This document shows, piece after piece, positions 10,321-18,661 of a DNA stretch of 64,000 bases. Location of the stretch: contig NZ_SOAX01000005.1 in assembly GCF_004364635.1 (NCBI RefSeq), positions 62,001-126,000 of the forward strand, read 5' to 3'. The notes under the pieces are model-generated. The model searched no databases and was not told the DNA's origin. It saw only the letters and a program-made list of their open reading frames with translations. The position numbers and the translations under genes were made by a program. Positions within the stretch are counted from its first letter, which is position 1; each line of letters opens with the position of its first letter. Source of the DNA: Halospina denitrificans. GTDB lineage: Bacteria; Pseudomonadota; Gammaproteobacteria; Pseudomonadales; Oleiphilaceae.

Positions 10321-11123
10321 GCCTCCCGGCCGATCGACGACCCCGTGTCTCGGTCGGCCTCTGACTGATTCCATTCCGGTCGGCAAAAATCGCCAACCCT
10401 GCGCCGGTTTTCAAAGTAGATGAGGGCGCTTGTGGGGTAATCCGTAATGATGGAATCCACGCCCGCTTTTTCCAGCACCAGCATGTCATGAATGCGGTTG
10501 ACGGTCCATGCAGAGACGTGGAGTCCGTACTGATGCGCCCTGTTGATGAGGGCTGGCTGGCAGAGGTGACTGTTACAGCACAGATAGCTGCAGTCGAGGC
10601 GCCGCGCCTGACGTAGCGGCGGGGGATACCGGCGTTCAGCGACATACCCCAGACTGATGCGACGGTCCAGCCGACGGGCTGCTCTCAGGAACCAGCCGTT
10701 ACTGGAAGTCAGCGTGATTCGCTGATACAGGTTTTCCTTCTGTATCCACTCAACAAGCCGGTTGCAGAGTCTGTTAAGGCGTCTGCGGTCGTCGTTTTTA
10801 ACTTCCAGTTGCAGATGTTCAAAATCCGGGCAGGCGGCAACCACTTGATCGAGGGTGGGAACGCCAGTCGTGTGGTGCCAGCCGGTGGTGTTCTGTCGTG
10901 CATCCATGCCTCCCATTTCCGAGGCGGAGGCCTTGGATACGGCCCGGCTGTTTCCGGTAGTGCGCTCCAGGGACAGGTCATGGATTACCATTGGAACGCC
11001 ATCGGACGACAATAGAATGTCCATCTCAAATCGGCGGATGCCGTGACGGTAGGCATGCCTGAATCCGGCCAGCGTGTTCTCTGGTGCTTCACCCTTGGCG
11101 CCGCGGTGGCCATATAGTTGCAT
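10317..11123 (-). CDS. Glycerophosphodiester phosphodiesterase family protein
   Basis: About 268 residues. Near the N-terminus [18 protein letters not shown] shows the GDPD catalytic histidine and Arg/Glu cluster, followed by [18 protein letters not shown] with the metal-binding Glu/Asp and second catalytic His. Such enzymes hydrolyse glycerophosphodiesters to glycerol-3-phosphate and an alcohol. No signal peptide is seen, so it is probably cytoplasmic (UgpQ-like). The ATG at 11123 fits the family start; a TTG at 11144 overlapping the upstream aro stop is also possible. Last gene of tal-aro-GDPD. Its stop overlaps the sthA stop in CTAG. Confidence 0.9.
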   Translation of the reverse strand: MQLYGHRGAKGEAPENTLAGFRHAYRHGIRRFEMDILLSSDGVPMVIHDLSLERTTGNSRAVSKASASEMGGMDARQNTTGWHHTTGVPTLDQVVAACPDFEHLQLEVKNDDRRRLNRLCNRLVEWIQKENLYQRITLTSSNGWFLRAARRLDRRISLGYVAERRYPPPLRQARRLDCSYLCCNSHLCQPALINRAHQYGLHVSAWTVNRIHDMLVLEKAGVDSIITDYPTSALIYFENRRRVGDFCRPEWNQSEADRDTGSSIGREA

Positions 11124-11140
11124 TACTGGTAGCTGACTCC

Positions 11141-12253
11141 TCAATCGTCCCGTGCGTAGATCTCCCGCCGTCTCTGATAGGTATGGTGGCAGAGATCGAT
11201 ATCTTCAAGGAATCGGGGCAGGTCCTTGGGCATCAGCGCCTGTGGGCCGTCCACCAGCGCTTTTTCAGGGTTCGGGTGGAAGTCGGCAAGGACCATGTTG
11301 GCTCCGGCGATCACACCCTGCGCTGTGGCATGGATGATATCCGAGATGCCGTCCGGCGCCTTGTCGCGGATGCCCACCGAATGGGAAGGGTCGATGCAGA
11401 CCGGCATCCGGGTGAGGCGTTTGACCACGGGAATATGGGCGAAATCCACGAGGTTCCGGTGGGGGTTTCCCGCTTCCGTTTTCATGCCCCGCAGGCAGAA
11501 AATGACCCGGGTATTGCCTTCCGTCGCGAGGTACTCGGCGGCATTCAGCGATTCATTGAGCGTGATGCCGAAGCCGCGCTTGAGCAGCACGGGATACTGG
11601 GTCTGGCGCCCCAGGGCCTTGAGCAGCTCAAAATTCTGGGTGTTGCGGGTCCCGACCTGAAGCATGACCCCGGTGGGATGCCCACTTTGTGCCAGCGCGT
11701 CCTCAATCTCACGAACATGGTTCTCATGGGTCACTTCCATGGCTACAACCCGGATGCCGTACTTGCCGGCCAGCTCAAAAACCCAGGGCAGGCATTCCGC
11801 ACCATGACCCTGGAAGGAATAGGGGTTGGTGCGTGGCTTGTAGGCGCCCATGCGCGTGCAGTACTGGCCATTGTCGCTCAGTGCCCGCAGGGTTTCCTCG
11901 ACGTGCTGGCGGTTGTCGACGGCGCAGAGCCCCGCGAAGACGTTGAGGTTGTCCTGATCGAAATGGACGCCGTTGTAGTCGAAACCAGTCTGTCGTTCCG
12001 CCGCCTTGTGGCGACCCAGGATGCGGAAGTCGTCTGAAATCCGGATAACCCGTTCAACGGCGGGCAGGGCACCGATGGCGTCCTGATCCAGGGCCTTGGT
12101 GTCGCCGATCAGGTAGATTTCGGTCAGGGTCTGCCGGCTGCCCTGAACGTCGTGAATCCGGACCTCGACGTTGTCGAGGTTGTCCAGGAAGTTCATGGTT
12201 TCCCGGTAAGCCTCGCTGTCCCTGGTTGTATCCGGATGCAGAACCAGCAGCAT
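11141..12253 (-). CDS. 3-deoxy-7-phosphoheptulonate (DAHP) synthase, class I-beta type
   Basis: 370-residue enzyme condensing PEP and erythrose 4-phosphate in the first step of the shikimate pathway. An N-terminal ferredoxin-like regulatory domain (about 1-75) precedes the barrel. Visible motifs are GAYKPRTNPYSFQG, VLLKRGFG, IFCLRGM and PVCIDPSHSVG, matching the AroF/KDSA-like family rather than AroG. GGAGGT lies 3 nt upstream of the ATG. It follows tal by 27 nt, and transaldolase can supply its erythrose 4-phosphate. It overlaps or abuts the phosphodiesterase gene downstream. Which amino acid, if any, inhibits it is not evident. Confidence 0.92.
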   Translation of the reverse strand: MLLVLHPDTTRDSEAYRETMNFLDNLDNVEVRIHDVQGSRQTLTEIYLIGDTKALDQDAIGALPAVERVIRISDDFRILGRHKAAERQTGFDYNGVHFDQDNLNVFAGLCAVDNRQHVEETLRALSDNGQYCTRMGAYKPRTNPYSFQGHGAECLPWVFELAGKYGIRVVAMEVTHENHVREIEDALAQSGHPTGVMLQVGTRNTQNFELLKALGRQTQYPVLLKRGFGITLNESLNAAEYLATEGNTRVIFCLRGMKTEAGNPHRNLVDFAHIPVVKRLTRMPVCIDPSHSVGIRDKAPDGISDIIHATAQGVIAGANMVLADFHPNPEKALVDGPQALMPKDLPRFLEDIDLCHHTYQRRREIYARDD

Positions 12254-12280
12254 GGGACCTCCTTACCTTGGTGGACGCTG

Positions 12281-13246
12281 TCAGGCCGCCTGAAGCGCCC
12301 CGGACAGGTGTGATTCCAGTGTTTCCTGATCCGCTGCGAAACGCCGGATGCCGTCGGCCAGCTTTTCCGTGGCCATGGCGTCCTGGTTCAGGTGCCAGCG
12401 GAAGCGCTTTTCGTCCAGCGGCGGATAGGGTTGGGACTGCGGCACGTTGTCCGGTGAAAGGCACCGCTCCAGCCCATTCTGGTCGTTATCCAGGGCTTCC
12501 AGCAATGCCGGGCTGATCGTGAGACGGTCGCAGCCGGCAAGCATCTCGATCTCACCCTGGTTTCGGAAGCTGGCGCCCATGATCACAGTGTTGTAGCCAT
12601 GAGCCTTGTAGTACTCGTAGATGTGCCTTACCGAGTTTACGCCTGGGTCTTCTTCCGCCGGGATCGAATCCTTACCGGTGCTCGCAAGGTGCCAGTCCAG
12701 AATGCGACCCACGAAGGGTGAAATCAGGGTAACGCCGGCCTCGGCACAAGCCTGGGCCTGGGTGAAGGAAAACAGCAGGGTCAGGTTGCACGCAATGCCC
12801 TCGGCCTCCAGTTCCCTGGCCGCCTGGATGCCTTCCCAGGTGGCTGCGATCTTGATCATGACCCGGCTTGTATCGACGCCGCGCTGGCGGTAAAGCTCAC
12901 TGAGTTTGCGGGCCTTATCCTTGGTGGCCTCGGCGTCGAAGGAGAGTCTCGCGTCCACTTCCGTGGAGACCATGCCGGGGATGATGCCGAGGATCTGCTC
13001 CCCGGCAAGTACCGCCAGATAGTCCGTGGCATTGGCCAGCTTCTCGGCCGTGGTGCCGCCCTGGCGCTCCGACCATTGCACGGCCTCATTCACCAGGTGC
13101 TGGTAGGCCGGTGAGGTAACGGCCTTGAGCAGCAGCGACGGGTTGGTGGTGGCATCCCGTGGCTGCCACTGGCGGATGGCGTCGAGGTCGCCGGTGTCGG
13201 CGACAACCGTGGTCATGGCGCGGAGCTGTTCCAGTTTGGAGGTCAT
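12281..13246 (-). CDS. tal: Transaldolase
   Basis: 321-residue class I aldolase of the non-oxidative pentose phosphate pathway that transfers dihydroxyacetone units between sedoheptulose 7-phosphate and glyceraldehyde 3-phosphate, giving erythrose 4-phosphate and fructose 6-phosphate. The Schiff-base lysine is Lys132 in [12 protein letters not shown], the same number as in E. coli TalB. The [12 protein letters not shown] segment at about 31-42 is a family signature. Normal TalB length. First gene of a likely tal-DAHP synthase-phosphodiesterase operon on the minus strand. Confidence 0.97.
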   Translation of the reverse strand: MTSKLEQLRAMTTVVADTGDLDAIRQWQPRDATTNPSLLLKAVTSPAYQHLVNEAVQWSERQGGTTAEKLANATDYLAVLAGEQILGIIPGMVSTEVDARLSFDAEATKDKARKLSELYRQRGVDTSRVMIKIAATWEGIQAARELEAEGIACNLTLLFSFTQAQACAEAGVTLISPFVGRILDWHLASTGKDSIPAEEDPGVNSVRHIYEYYKAHGYNTVIMGASFRNQGEIEMLAGCDRLTISPALLEALDNDQNGLERCLSPDNVPQSQPYPPLDEKRFRWHLNQDAMATEKLADGIRRFAADQETLESHLSGALQAA

Positions 13247-13326
13247 GGTTATCCCTGTGAGGTTCGGTTATATCCTGATTGTCGCTCTAGCATACCGCAA
13301 AGAACCGTAGCGCGCTGCCGGGGGGA

Positions 13327-14319
13327 TCACAACAGTGCCCCGTTATCCGAAACCTGCCCCATAGCGTCCTGCAGGACCTCAATTCCGGCATCCGGCTTAT
13401 GGGCGTTCTCGCTCAGGTAACGGCGGAAGCGTCTACCCCCATGACAGCCGTGGAAAAGGTTCATGATGTGGCGGGTCATCGTTTTGAGAGGAACACCCGC
13501 GGCAAGACGCTGTTGTACATAGGGCAGGAAAGCGTCCAGGGCCGCATCGCGGCTTTGTACCGGCGCGGGCGTGCCGTAGATGAGCGGGTCGACGTCGGCC
13601 AGGAGCCAGGGGCTGTGGTAGGCAGCGCGGCCGACCATAACCCCGTCCACGTGTTCCAGCTGTTCCCGGCAGGCGCCGATGGTGTCAAAGCCGCCATTGA
13701 TGATGATTTCCAGATCCGGGAACTGGCGCTTCAGGGCATGTACCCAGTCATAACGCAGAGGCGGAACCTCCCGGTTTTCCTTGGGGCTGAGGCCTTCGAG
13801 TATCGCGATGCGAGCGTGGACGATGAAGGTTCGGCAGCCGGCTTCCGCCACACGCGCGACAAAGTGCACCAGTTCTTCCCAGCTGTCGTTACCGTTGATG
13901 CCGATGCGATGCTTAACGGTGACCGGGATCCGGCAATGGCGCTGCATGGCTTCGACGCCTGCTGCGACAAGTTCAGGGTTCGCCATGAGGCAGGCCCCGA
14001 TCTGGTTGTTCTGGACCCGGTCGCTGGGGCAGCCGACGTTGAGATTGACTTCATCGTAGCCCCAGGCCTCCGCCATTGCTGCGCACTGGGCAAGCGCCTG
14101 CGGGTCTGAGCCGCCCAGCTGCAGGGCCAGCGGGTGTTCACGGTCACTGTAGGCCAGGAATCGCGCGGCATCGCCGTGGATGAGGGCGCCCGTTGTTACC
14201 ATCTCGGTGTAGAGCAGGGCGTGACGCGACAGTCCACGCGCGAAATAGCGGTAATCGCGCGTGGTGTGGTCCATCATCGGGGCGATGCTGAAACGGCGGT
14301 CGGGTTCGGGCGGTTGCAT
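13327..14319 (-). CDS. dusA: tRNA-dihydrouridine(20/20a) synthase DusA
   Basis: 330-residue FMN-dependent enzyme that reduces uridines 20/20a in the tRNA D-loop. The FMN barrel begins FSIAPMMDHTTRDYRYF; NVGCPSDRVQNNQIGACLM carries the catalytic cysteine, and INGGFDTI and GVMVGRAAY are phosphate-binding loops, all characteristic of DusA. The ATG at 14319 is chosen; a longer in-frame reading from 14457 would lie inside znuA and add residues unrelated to the family. It lies 31 nt downstream of the znuA stop on the same strand, so both could share a zinc-regulated transcript. Confidence 0.95.
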   Translation of the reverse strand: MQPPEPDRRFSIAPMMDHTTRDYRYFARGLSRHALLYTEMVTTGALIHGDAARFLAYSDREHPLALQLGGSDPQALAQCAAMAEAWGYDEVNLNVGCPSDRVQNNQIGACLMANPELVAAGVEAMQRHCRIPVTVKHRIGINGNDSWEELVHFVARVAEAGCRTFIVHARIAILEGLSPKENREVPPLRYDWVHALKRQFPDLEIIINGGFDTIGACREQLEHVDGVMVGRAAYHSPWLLADVDPLIYGTPAPVQSRDAALDAFLPYVQQRLAAGVPLKTMTRHIMNLFHGCHGGRRFRRYLSENAHKPDAGIEVLQDAMGQVSDNGALL

Positions 14320-14350
14320 GGCCCGTATTATACAGGTTTGCGGGCTGAGG

Positions 14351-15211
14351 TCAGGGCCCGCAGTTGACCAGGGCATCGGCCAGCTGATCCAGGAAGCGGG
14401 TATATCCGCCCTGTCGAATCTCAACCTCCGTGCCCATAGGGTCCCAGTGACTGACACTCATGGGCTGATCAATGTTCAGGCCTTCCCACCAGTTCCTGCT
14501 GAACTGTGGTTCCGTCATGATACAGGGCGACCGGGCGTTATTGAGCTTGTCCTGCAGCTCGGCGAGGTGACGCGCACCAGGGTTCTGCTCGGGATTGGCG
14601 GTGAGGGTGCCTGCAATCCGGATGTCGAAGTGTTCCGCGAAGTGATGGAAGGCGCCGTGATAGGTGAAAACATCCATGGCTGGAAGCTTGTCCAAACGCT
14701 TGCGGATCCTGTCCTCGGCTGCCGCGAGGCGCTCGAGGAACTGTTGCCGGTTCTCTTCCAGCTGTGGTCGACGCAGTCCCTCGAGTTGCGCCAGGGAGTC
14801 GACGATGGGCGGCAGCATGGCGCGGACCTCATCGGGGTTGAGCCAGATGTGGGGATCTTCCTGCGCGGTATCATGGTTGTGAGCAGCGGTGGCGTCACCC
14901 CGGTCCAGCGCCAGGCTTCTGCGTTCCAGGTCCGGATCATCCAGGGTGCCCTCCAGGAATGGCTCCTTGGCGGGCCCCAGCCAGATGAAACGGTGTGCAT
15001 TCTGCAACCGTCGCCTTTCCGAGGGTTTCATGCTGTAGTGATGGGGACTGACGTTGGCCGGAATCAGGGCTGATACGCGGGCATCATCGCCCACCAGTTC
15101 CTTAACCACCAGTGCAAGCGGATGGATGCTGGTGACAATTGTTGGCTGACCAGCCTGGGCCGGGAAGCTCAGCATCATCAGCAGGATCAGGGCGCCAAGG
15201 GAACGGATCAT
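14351..15211 (-). CDS. znuA: High-affinity zinc ABC transporter substrate-binding protein ZnuA
   Basis: About 286 residues with an N-terminal signal peptide (MIRSLGALILLMM..., cleavage near PAQAG), so periplasmic. SIHPLALVV and SPHHYSMKPSE carry the first zinc-binding histidines, DPHIWLNPDEV the conserved His/Asp region, and VFTYHGAFHHF the third. The metal-binding loop is short (about HNHDTAQEDPH) compared with the long His-rich loop of many ZnuA proteins. No znuC, znuB or zur gene is adjacent, so the ATP-binding and permease subunits must be elsewhere. A Zur-box-like palindrome lies just upstream. A GTG nine bases earlier (15220) is an alternative start. Confidence 0.92.
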   Translation of the reverse strand: MIRSLGALILLMMLSFPAQAGQPTIVTSIHPLALVVKELVGDDARVSALIPANVSPHHYSMKPSERRRLQNAHRFIWLGPAKEPFLEGTLDDPDLERRSLALDRGDATAAHNHDTAQEDPHIWLNPDEVRAMLPPIVDSLAQLEGLRRPQLEENRQQFLERLAAAEDRIRKRLDKLPAMDVFTYHGAFHHFAEHFDIRIAGTLTANPEQNPGARHLAELQDKLNNARSPCIMTEPQFSRNWWEGLNIDQPMSVSHWDPMGTEVEIRQGGYTRFLDQLADALVNCGP

Positions 15212-15226
15212 GGGGCTCACTTTGAT

Positions 15227-15241
15227 TGTTATAACGTAACA
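15227..15241 (-). promoter_or_regulatory. Candidate Zur operator upstream of znuA
   Basis: TGTTATAACGTAACA is an inverted repeat differing at two positions from the core TGTTATAnTATAACA of gammaproteobacterial Zur boxes. It lies 15 nt upstream of the znuA ATG, where bound Zn-Zur would block transcription. Confidence 0.7.
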
Positions 15242-15338
15242 TTAGGGTTCTCGATGGCATTCTACGCAAAATGGCGTGAAAGGACTATAGGGGATGCCAC
15301 GGAAGGGCTTTCGACGGGACCTGCAGGAGACGAGCCGT

Positions 15339-15344
15339 TATAAT
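15339..15344 (+). promoter_or_regulatory. Possible -10 box for gltX
   Basis: A consensus TATAAT lies 33 nt before the gltX ATG, but no convincing -35 hexamer is found 16-18 nt upstream. Confidence 0.3.
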
Positions 15345-15377
15345 GACCCGCTTTAACGTCAGCAACAGGAACACCGA

Positions 15378-16868
15378 ATGACAGTCAGAACCCGCATTGC
15401 ACCGTCGCCTACCGGTGATCCCCATGTCGGAACCGCCTATATTGCCCTCTTCAACCAGTGTTTTGCGCGCCAGCACGGTGGCCAGTTCATACTGCGCATT
15501 GAGGATACCGACCAGCTGCGCAGTACGCCCGAGTCGGAGCAGGCCATTCTGGATGCGTTGAAATGGCTGGGTCTGGAATGGGACGAGGGACCGGACGTGG
15601 GCGGTGCCTATGGGCCCTACCGTCAATCCGAGCGCCAGTCCGAGTACAGCGAATACGCGGAGCAGCTCGTAGCGTCCGGCCATGCGTTCTACTGTTTCCG
15701 CACACCGGAAGAGCTGGATGCGATCCGGGAGGATCGCAAAAACCGGGGCCTCAACCCCGGTATCAAGGGAGACCTGGAGCTCCCTGAGGCGGAGGTGAAG
15801 CGGCGGCTGGGCGCGGGTGAGCCCTATGTCATCCGGATGAAGGTGCCGGATGAAGGTGTCTGTGAGATTGAGGACATGCTGCGTGGAACCGTGACCATTG
15901 ACTGGGCCCAGGTGGATGCTCAGATCCTTCTGAAATCGGATGGTATGCCCACCTATCACCTGGCCAATGTGGTGGATGATCATCGCATGGGCATCACGCA
16001 CGTGATCCGCGGGGAGGAGTGGATCAATTCCGCCCCCAAGCACCAGCTTCTTTACCGGTATTTCGGCTGGGAGATGCCGGTGCTGTGCCACATGCCGCTA
16101 TTGCGTAATGAGGATGGCACTAAGCTCAGCAAACGCAAGAACCCGACCAGTATCGATCTGTACGAGCGGCTGGGCTTTATGCCGGAGGCGGTCATCAACT
16201 TCCTTGGGCGCATGGGGTGGTCCATGCCGGACGAACGCGAGATGTTCACCCTGCCGGAGATGGAGGAGGCCTTTGATATCACTCGGGTATCATTGGGCGG
16301 ACCGGTCTTTGACCGCGCCAAGCTGCGTTGGCTCAATGGCCTCTGGATCCGGGAAACGCTCAGCGACGAGGCGTTCATGGACCGGGTCAGTGACTGGTGG
16401 TTGAACCGGGAAATGCTGGCCCCGTTGGTTCCTCACATCAAGAGCCGCATTGAGGCTTTTTCCGACATCGCCCCCATGGCGTCCTTCATGTTCTCGGGCC
16501 TGCTTGACCTGAATCCGTCGGATTTCGAGCACAAGAAGCTTGCGGAAGAGGATGTTAAGCGGATTCTGCAGTTCGGGCTCTGGCGGCTGGAGGCGGAGCG
16601 TCATTGGAGCCGCGACACGGTATTTAGTGATCTCAAGGAGTTGGCCGGCGCCATGGGCATCAAGATTGGCGACTTCATGTTCCCGATCTTTGTTGCCATT
16701 GCCGGGACGCCCAATTCCTGGTCCGTGGTGGATTCCATGGCGCTGTTGGGGCCGGACGTATCGAGGGCAAGGTTGCGGCACGCACTCCATGTGCTGGGCG
16801 GCTTCTCCAAGAAGCAGACCAAGAAGGTGGAGAAGGAATATGCTTCGCTGATGGCGGGAGAGGAATAA
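15378..16868 (+). CDS. gltX: Glutamate--tRNA ligase
   Basis: 496-residue class I aminoacyl-tRNA synthetase charging tRNA-Glu. The HIGH-type motif appears as [17 protein letters not shown] at residues 7-23, and the KMSKS-type loop as [12 protein letters not shown]-terminal helical anticodon-binding domain (about 320-496) ends in [11 protein letters not shown]. Length and motifs are normal. It is followed by tRNA-Ala and then its cognate tRNA-Glu, the same order as in Pseudomonas. Confidence 0.97.
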   Translation: MTVRTRIAPSPTGDPHVGTAYIALFNQCFARQHGGQFILRIEDTDQLRSTPESEQAILDALKWLGLEWDEGPDVGGAYGPYRQSERQSEYSEYAEQLVASGHAFYCFRTPEELDAIREDRKNRGLNPGIKGDLELPEAEVKRRLGAGEPYVIRMKVPDEGVCEIEDMLRGTVTIDWAQVDAQILLKSDGMPTYHLANVVDDHRMGITHVIRGEEWINSAPKHQLLYRYFGWEMPVLCHMPLLRNEDGTKLSKRKNPTSIDLYERLGFMPEAVINFLGRMGWSMPDEREMFTLPEMEEAFDITRVSLGGPVFDRAKLRWLNGLWIRETLSDEAFMDRVSDWWLNREMLAPLVPHIKSRIEAFSDIAPMASFMFSGLLDLNPSDFEHKKLAEEDVKRILQFGLWRLEAERHWSRDTVFSDLKELAGAMGIKIGDFMFPIFVAIAGTPNSWSVVDSMALLGPDVSRARLRHALHVLGGFSKKQTKKVEKEYASLMAGEE

Positions 16869-16876
16869 TCCTGCAA

Positions 16877-16900
16877 AACCGGGGTTGACGCGCCCCGGTT
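16877..16900 (+). terminator. Perfect 8-bp inverted repeat after gltX, possible weak terminator
   Basis: AACCGGGG (16877-16884) and CCCCGGTT (16893-16900) are perfect inverted arms around an 8-nt loop, 9 nt after the gltX stop. There is no T run, so termination would be weak. The loop contains the -35 box of the following tRNA promoter. Confidence 0.45.
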
Positions 16901-16913
16901 CCGCCTCTAATAT
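16885..16913 (+). promoter_or_regulatory. Promoter of the tRNA-Ala/tRNA-Glu operon
   Basis: TTGACG (16885-16890), a 17-bp spacer and TAATAT (16908-16913), 20 nt before the tRNA-Ala 5' end. Both boxes are close to the sigma70 consensus. Confidence 0.75.
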
Positions 16914-16933
16914 ACGCTCCCGTTAACGGCAGT

Positions 16934-17009
16934 GGGGCCATAGCTCAGCTGGGAGAGCGCGGCGCTGGCAGCGCCGAGGTCGGGAGTTCGAGCCTCCCTG
17001 GCTCCACCA
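16934..17009 (+). tRNA. tRNA-Ala (GGC)
   Basis: 76-nt cloverleaf: acceptor GGGGCCA pairs with TGGCTCC, the D arm is regular, the anticodon stem CGGCG/CGCCG holds loop CTGGCAG with anticodon GGC, the T-loop is TTCGAGC, and CCA is encoded. Co-transcribed with tRNA-Glu. Confidence 0.97.
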
Positions 17010-17017
17010 CTTTTTCA

Positions 17018-17093
17018 GTCCCGTTCGTCTAGAGGCCTAGGACACCGCCCTTTCACGGCGGTAACAGGGGTTCGAGTCCCCTACGGGACGCCA
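17018..17093 (+). tRNA. tRNA-Glu (TTC)
   Basis: 76-nt cloverleaf: acceptor GTCCCGT pairs with ACGGGAC, anticodon stem CCGCC/GGCGG with loop CTTTCAC (anticodon TTC), CCA encoded. Starts 8 nt after tRNA-Ala. Substrate of the adjacent gltX product. Confidence 0.97.
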
Positions 17094-17100
17094 TAAGCTA

Positions 17101-17130
17101 AAAAAACCGGCTGCATTGGCCGGTTTTTTT
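17101..17130. terminator. Bidirectional rho-independent terminator
   Basis: An A run plus CCGGC (17108-17112 region) pairs with GCCGG plus a T run around a TGCATTG loop. It ends the tRNA operon on the plus strand and can also serve the T-fold gene arriving on the minus strand. Confidence 0.85.
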
Positions 17131-17161
17131 ATGTCTAATCGACAACCTGGGTGAAATATCG

Positions 17162-18004
17162 TCAGTCTCCGGCGTATGCGCCTTTGTTGACGCCCTCGAA
17201 GGCTTTCACGATGATTCTGGAGTCTGGCTCCAGTTTTTGTGTTTCATCCCGCAGGTAGCAGGCAATCCACTCCACGGTGGTGTCCTGATCCATGGTTTCG
17301 ACGCGGTGGCTCGGCAGGATCAGCTCGAACTGGCCCTGGTTGGCGGTGTATCGGTAATGGGTGTACTCAACCCCCGCCTCAACGAAAGTGCCAACCTCAT
17401 CATCGCGGGTTGCGATGTAAATGTCCTCCCAGCGTTCTGCCCAGTAGGTTTCCAGGTCGGGCGCCCGCGCACCATTGCGGTATATTTCCAGTCTTGAACG
17501 GTGGCCGTGGGCAATTCGCTGGCAATTGCCCTCATGTTTCCTGAGCCCATGGGTGTAATGGTAAAGGGCACCTTCAATGACCTCTGGCCTGAGGCGCACG
17601 ACAATATCGTGCACGTTGGCCGGCAGTTTCTGGCGCAGCAGAGTGACCAGCAGTGTCTCGATGCGCTCGCGTTGAAGATGGCTGCCGGGAACGGCAATAA
17701 CCGATTCCTCGGGGCCCGCATGGCTGATACGCCATCCGCCGTTGGTGACCCAGTCGAGATTGCCGGTTTCTGTCCACGATAGTCCCCGGTGATCACGGGG
17801 GACCAGCAGGCGGTGATCCACGAGGGCGTCAATCTCGTCCTTGATGGTGCGTTTCACGTGACCAAAATCGAACACCATGCCGGCCTCGTTGAGCTCGCCG
17901 GCGAGCTCGATATCCACAATCCAGCTTTCCCCGACAAGCCCGCGCTCGGGGTCCAGGAAGGCAAAATCTATGACGGTAAGGTTATCAACGAAAAGACGGT
18001 TCAT
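17162..18004 (-). CDS. Tandem T-fold protein of the 6-pyruvoyl-tetrahydropterin synthase / QueD family
   Basis: 280 residues beginning MNRLFVDNLTVIDF. Two T-fold halves are visible. The first (about 1-145) keeps the MVFDFGHVKR and VDHRLLVP segments of QueD-like enzymes but has GLVGESW (VGES at 24-27) where the zinc-binding HGH should be. The second (about 140-280) has THGLRKHEGN and then Cys161 followed by HGH at 166-168, and ends KAFEGVNKGAYAG with the conserved Glu. So the zinc site appears intact only in the C-terminal half. Zinc T-fold enzymes make pterin or 7-deazaguanine intermediates; this protein's reaction is not known. The ATG at 18004 is used; upstream residues belong to the divergent gene's region. 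Confidence 0.8.
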   Translation of the reverse strand: MNRLFVDNLTVIDFAFLDPERGLVGESWIVDIELAGELNEAGMVFDFGHVKRTIKDEIDALVDHRLLVPRDHRGLSWTETGNLDWVTNGGWRISHAGPEESVIAVPGSHLQRERIETLLVTLLRQKLPANVHDIVVRLRPEVIEGALYHYTHGLRKHEGNCQRIAHGHRSRLEIYRNGARAPDLETYWAERWEDIYIATRDDEVGTFVEAGVEYTHYRYTANQGQFELILPSHRVETMDQDTTVEWIACYLRDETQKLEPDSRIIVKAFEGVNKGAYAGD

Positions 18005-18076
18005 GGTGTCGACGGTCGCCCGGGGCTGGAAATGGCGATATGGTAACAGATTCAATGCTTCAGAGGGGGTGACCCG

Positions 18077-18661
18077 GTGGTTCCGATACTGATCCTGGCG
18101 GCGGGGCAGGGCCGCCGGCTTGGCCGCGTCAAGGCGCTGGCGCCCTGGAAGGAAGGAACATTGCTGGACGACGCGCTTTACCGTGGCAGGCAGGCTTCGG
18201 GTTGCCTCGTTGCGGCGGTTGGTGCGGGTGAATCGCTGGTGCGCTCTCGGACGGGTCAAAGGCCAACGTACTGGTGCCCCGTGCCTGATTGGCACGAGGG
18301 GCAGTCCCGTTCCCTGCAGGCGGGTCTGCGCACTCTGTCCATGAAGGGCTTCTGGTCCGGAGCGCTCGTCATGCTGGTGGATCAGCCCCTGATACCCGCC
18401 AGCCACCTGCAGGCACTTGTATCACAGGCAGGAAAGGTACCTGACGAGGCCGTGGGAACCTGTGCCGGTAACCGTTGCATGGCACCGGCTTATCTGCCGC
18501 GCGGGCTGTGGCCACGGGTTTTCCAGCTGGAGGGTGATCGAGGCGCCGGCGGGATCCTCAACGCCTTGGGAGCCAAAGGCTTGGAGTGCGAAGCCGCCGC
18601 ACAGGACATCGATACGCGGGCGGAACTGCTTGCCGCCCGGCATCGCGAGCGGGGTGGTTAA
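18077..18661 (+). CDS. MobA/MocA-like nucleotidyltransferase
   Basis: 194-residue protein starting [20 protein letters not shown], the nucleotide-binding glycine-rich loop and lysine of MobA-like NTP transferases. [14 protein letters not shown] and [13 protein letters not shown] (metal-binding Asp) follow, closest to the MocA/MobA subgroup that attaches CMP or GMP to molybdenum cofactor. No moco genes are nearby, so the substrate is uncertain. The start is a GTG with GAGGGGG upstream; it lies 72 bp from the divergent T-fold gene. Its TAA stop shares the palindrome TTAA with the convergent receiver-protein gene. Confidence 0.75.
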   Translation: MVPILILAAGQGRRLGRVKALAPWKEGTLLDDALYRGRQASGCLVAAVGAGESLVRSRTGQRPTYWCPVPDWHEGQSRSLQAGLRTLSMKGFWSGALVMLVDQPLIPASHLQALVSQAGKVPDEAVGTCAGNRCMAPAYLPRGLWPRVFQLEGDRGAGGILNALGAKGLECEAAAQDIDTRAELLAARHRERGG

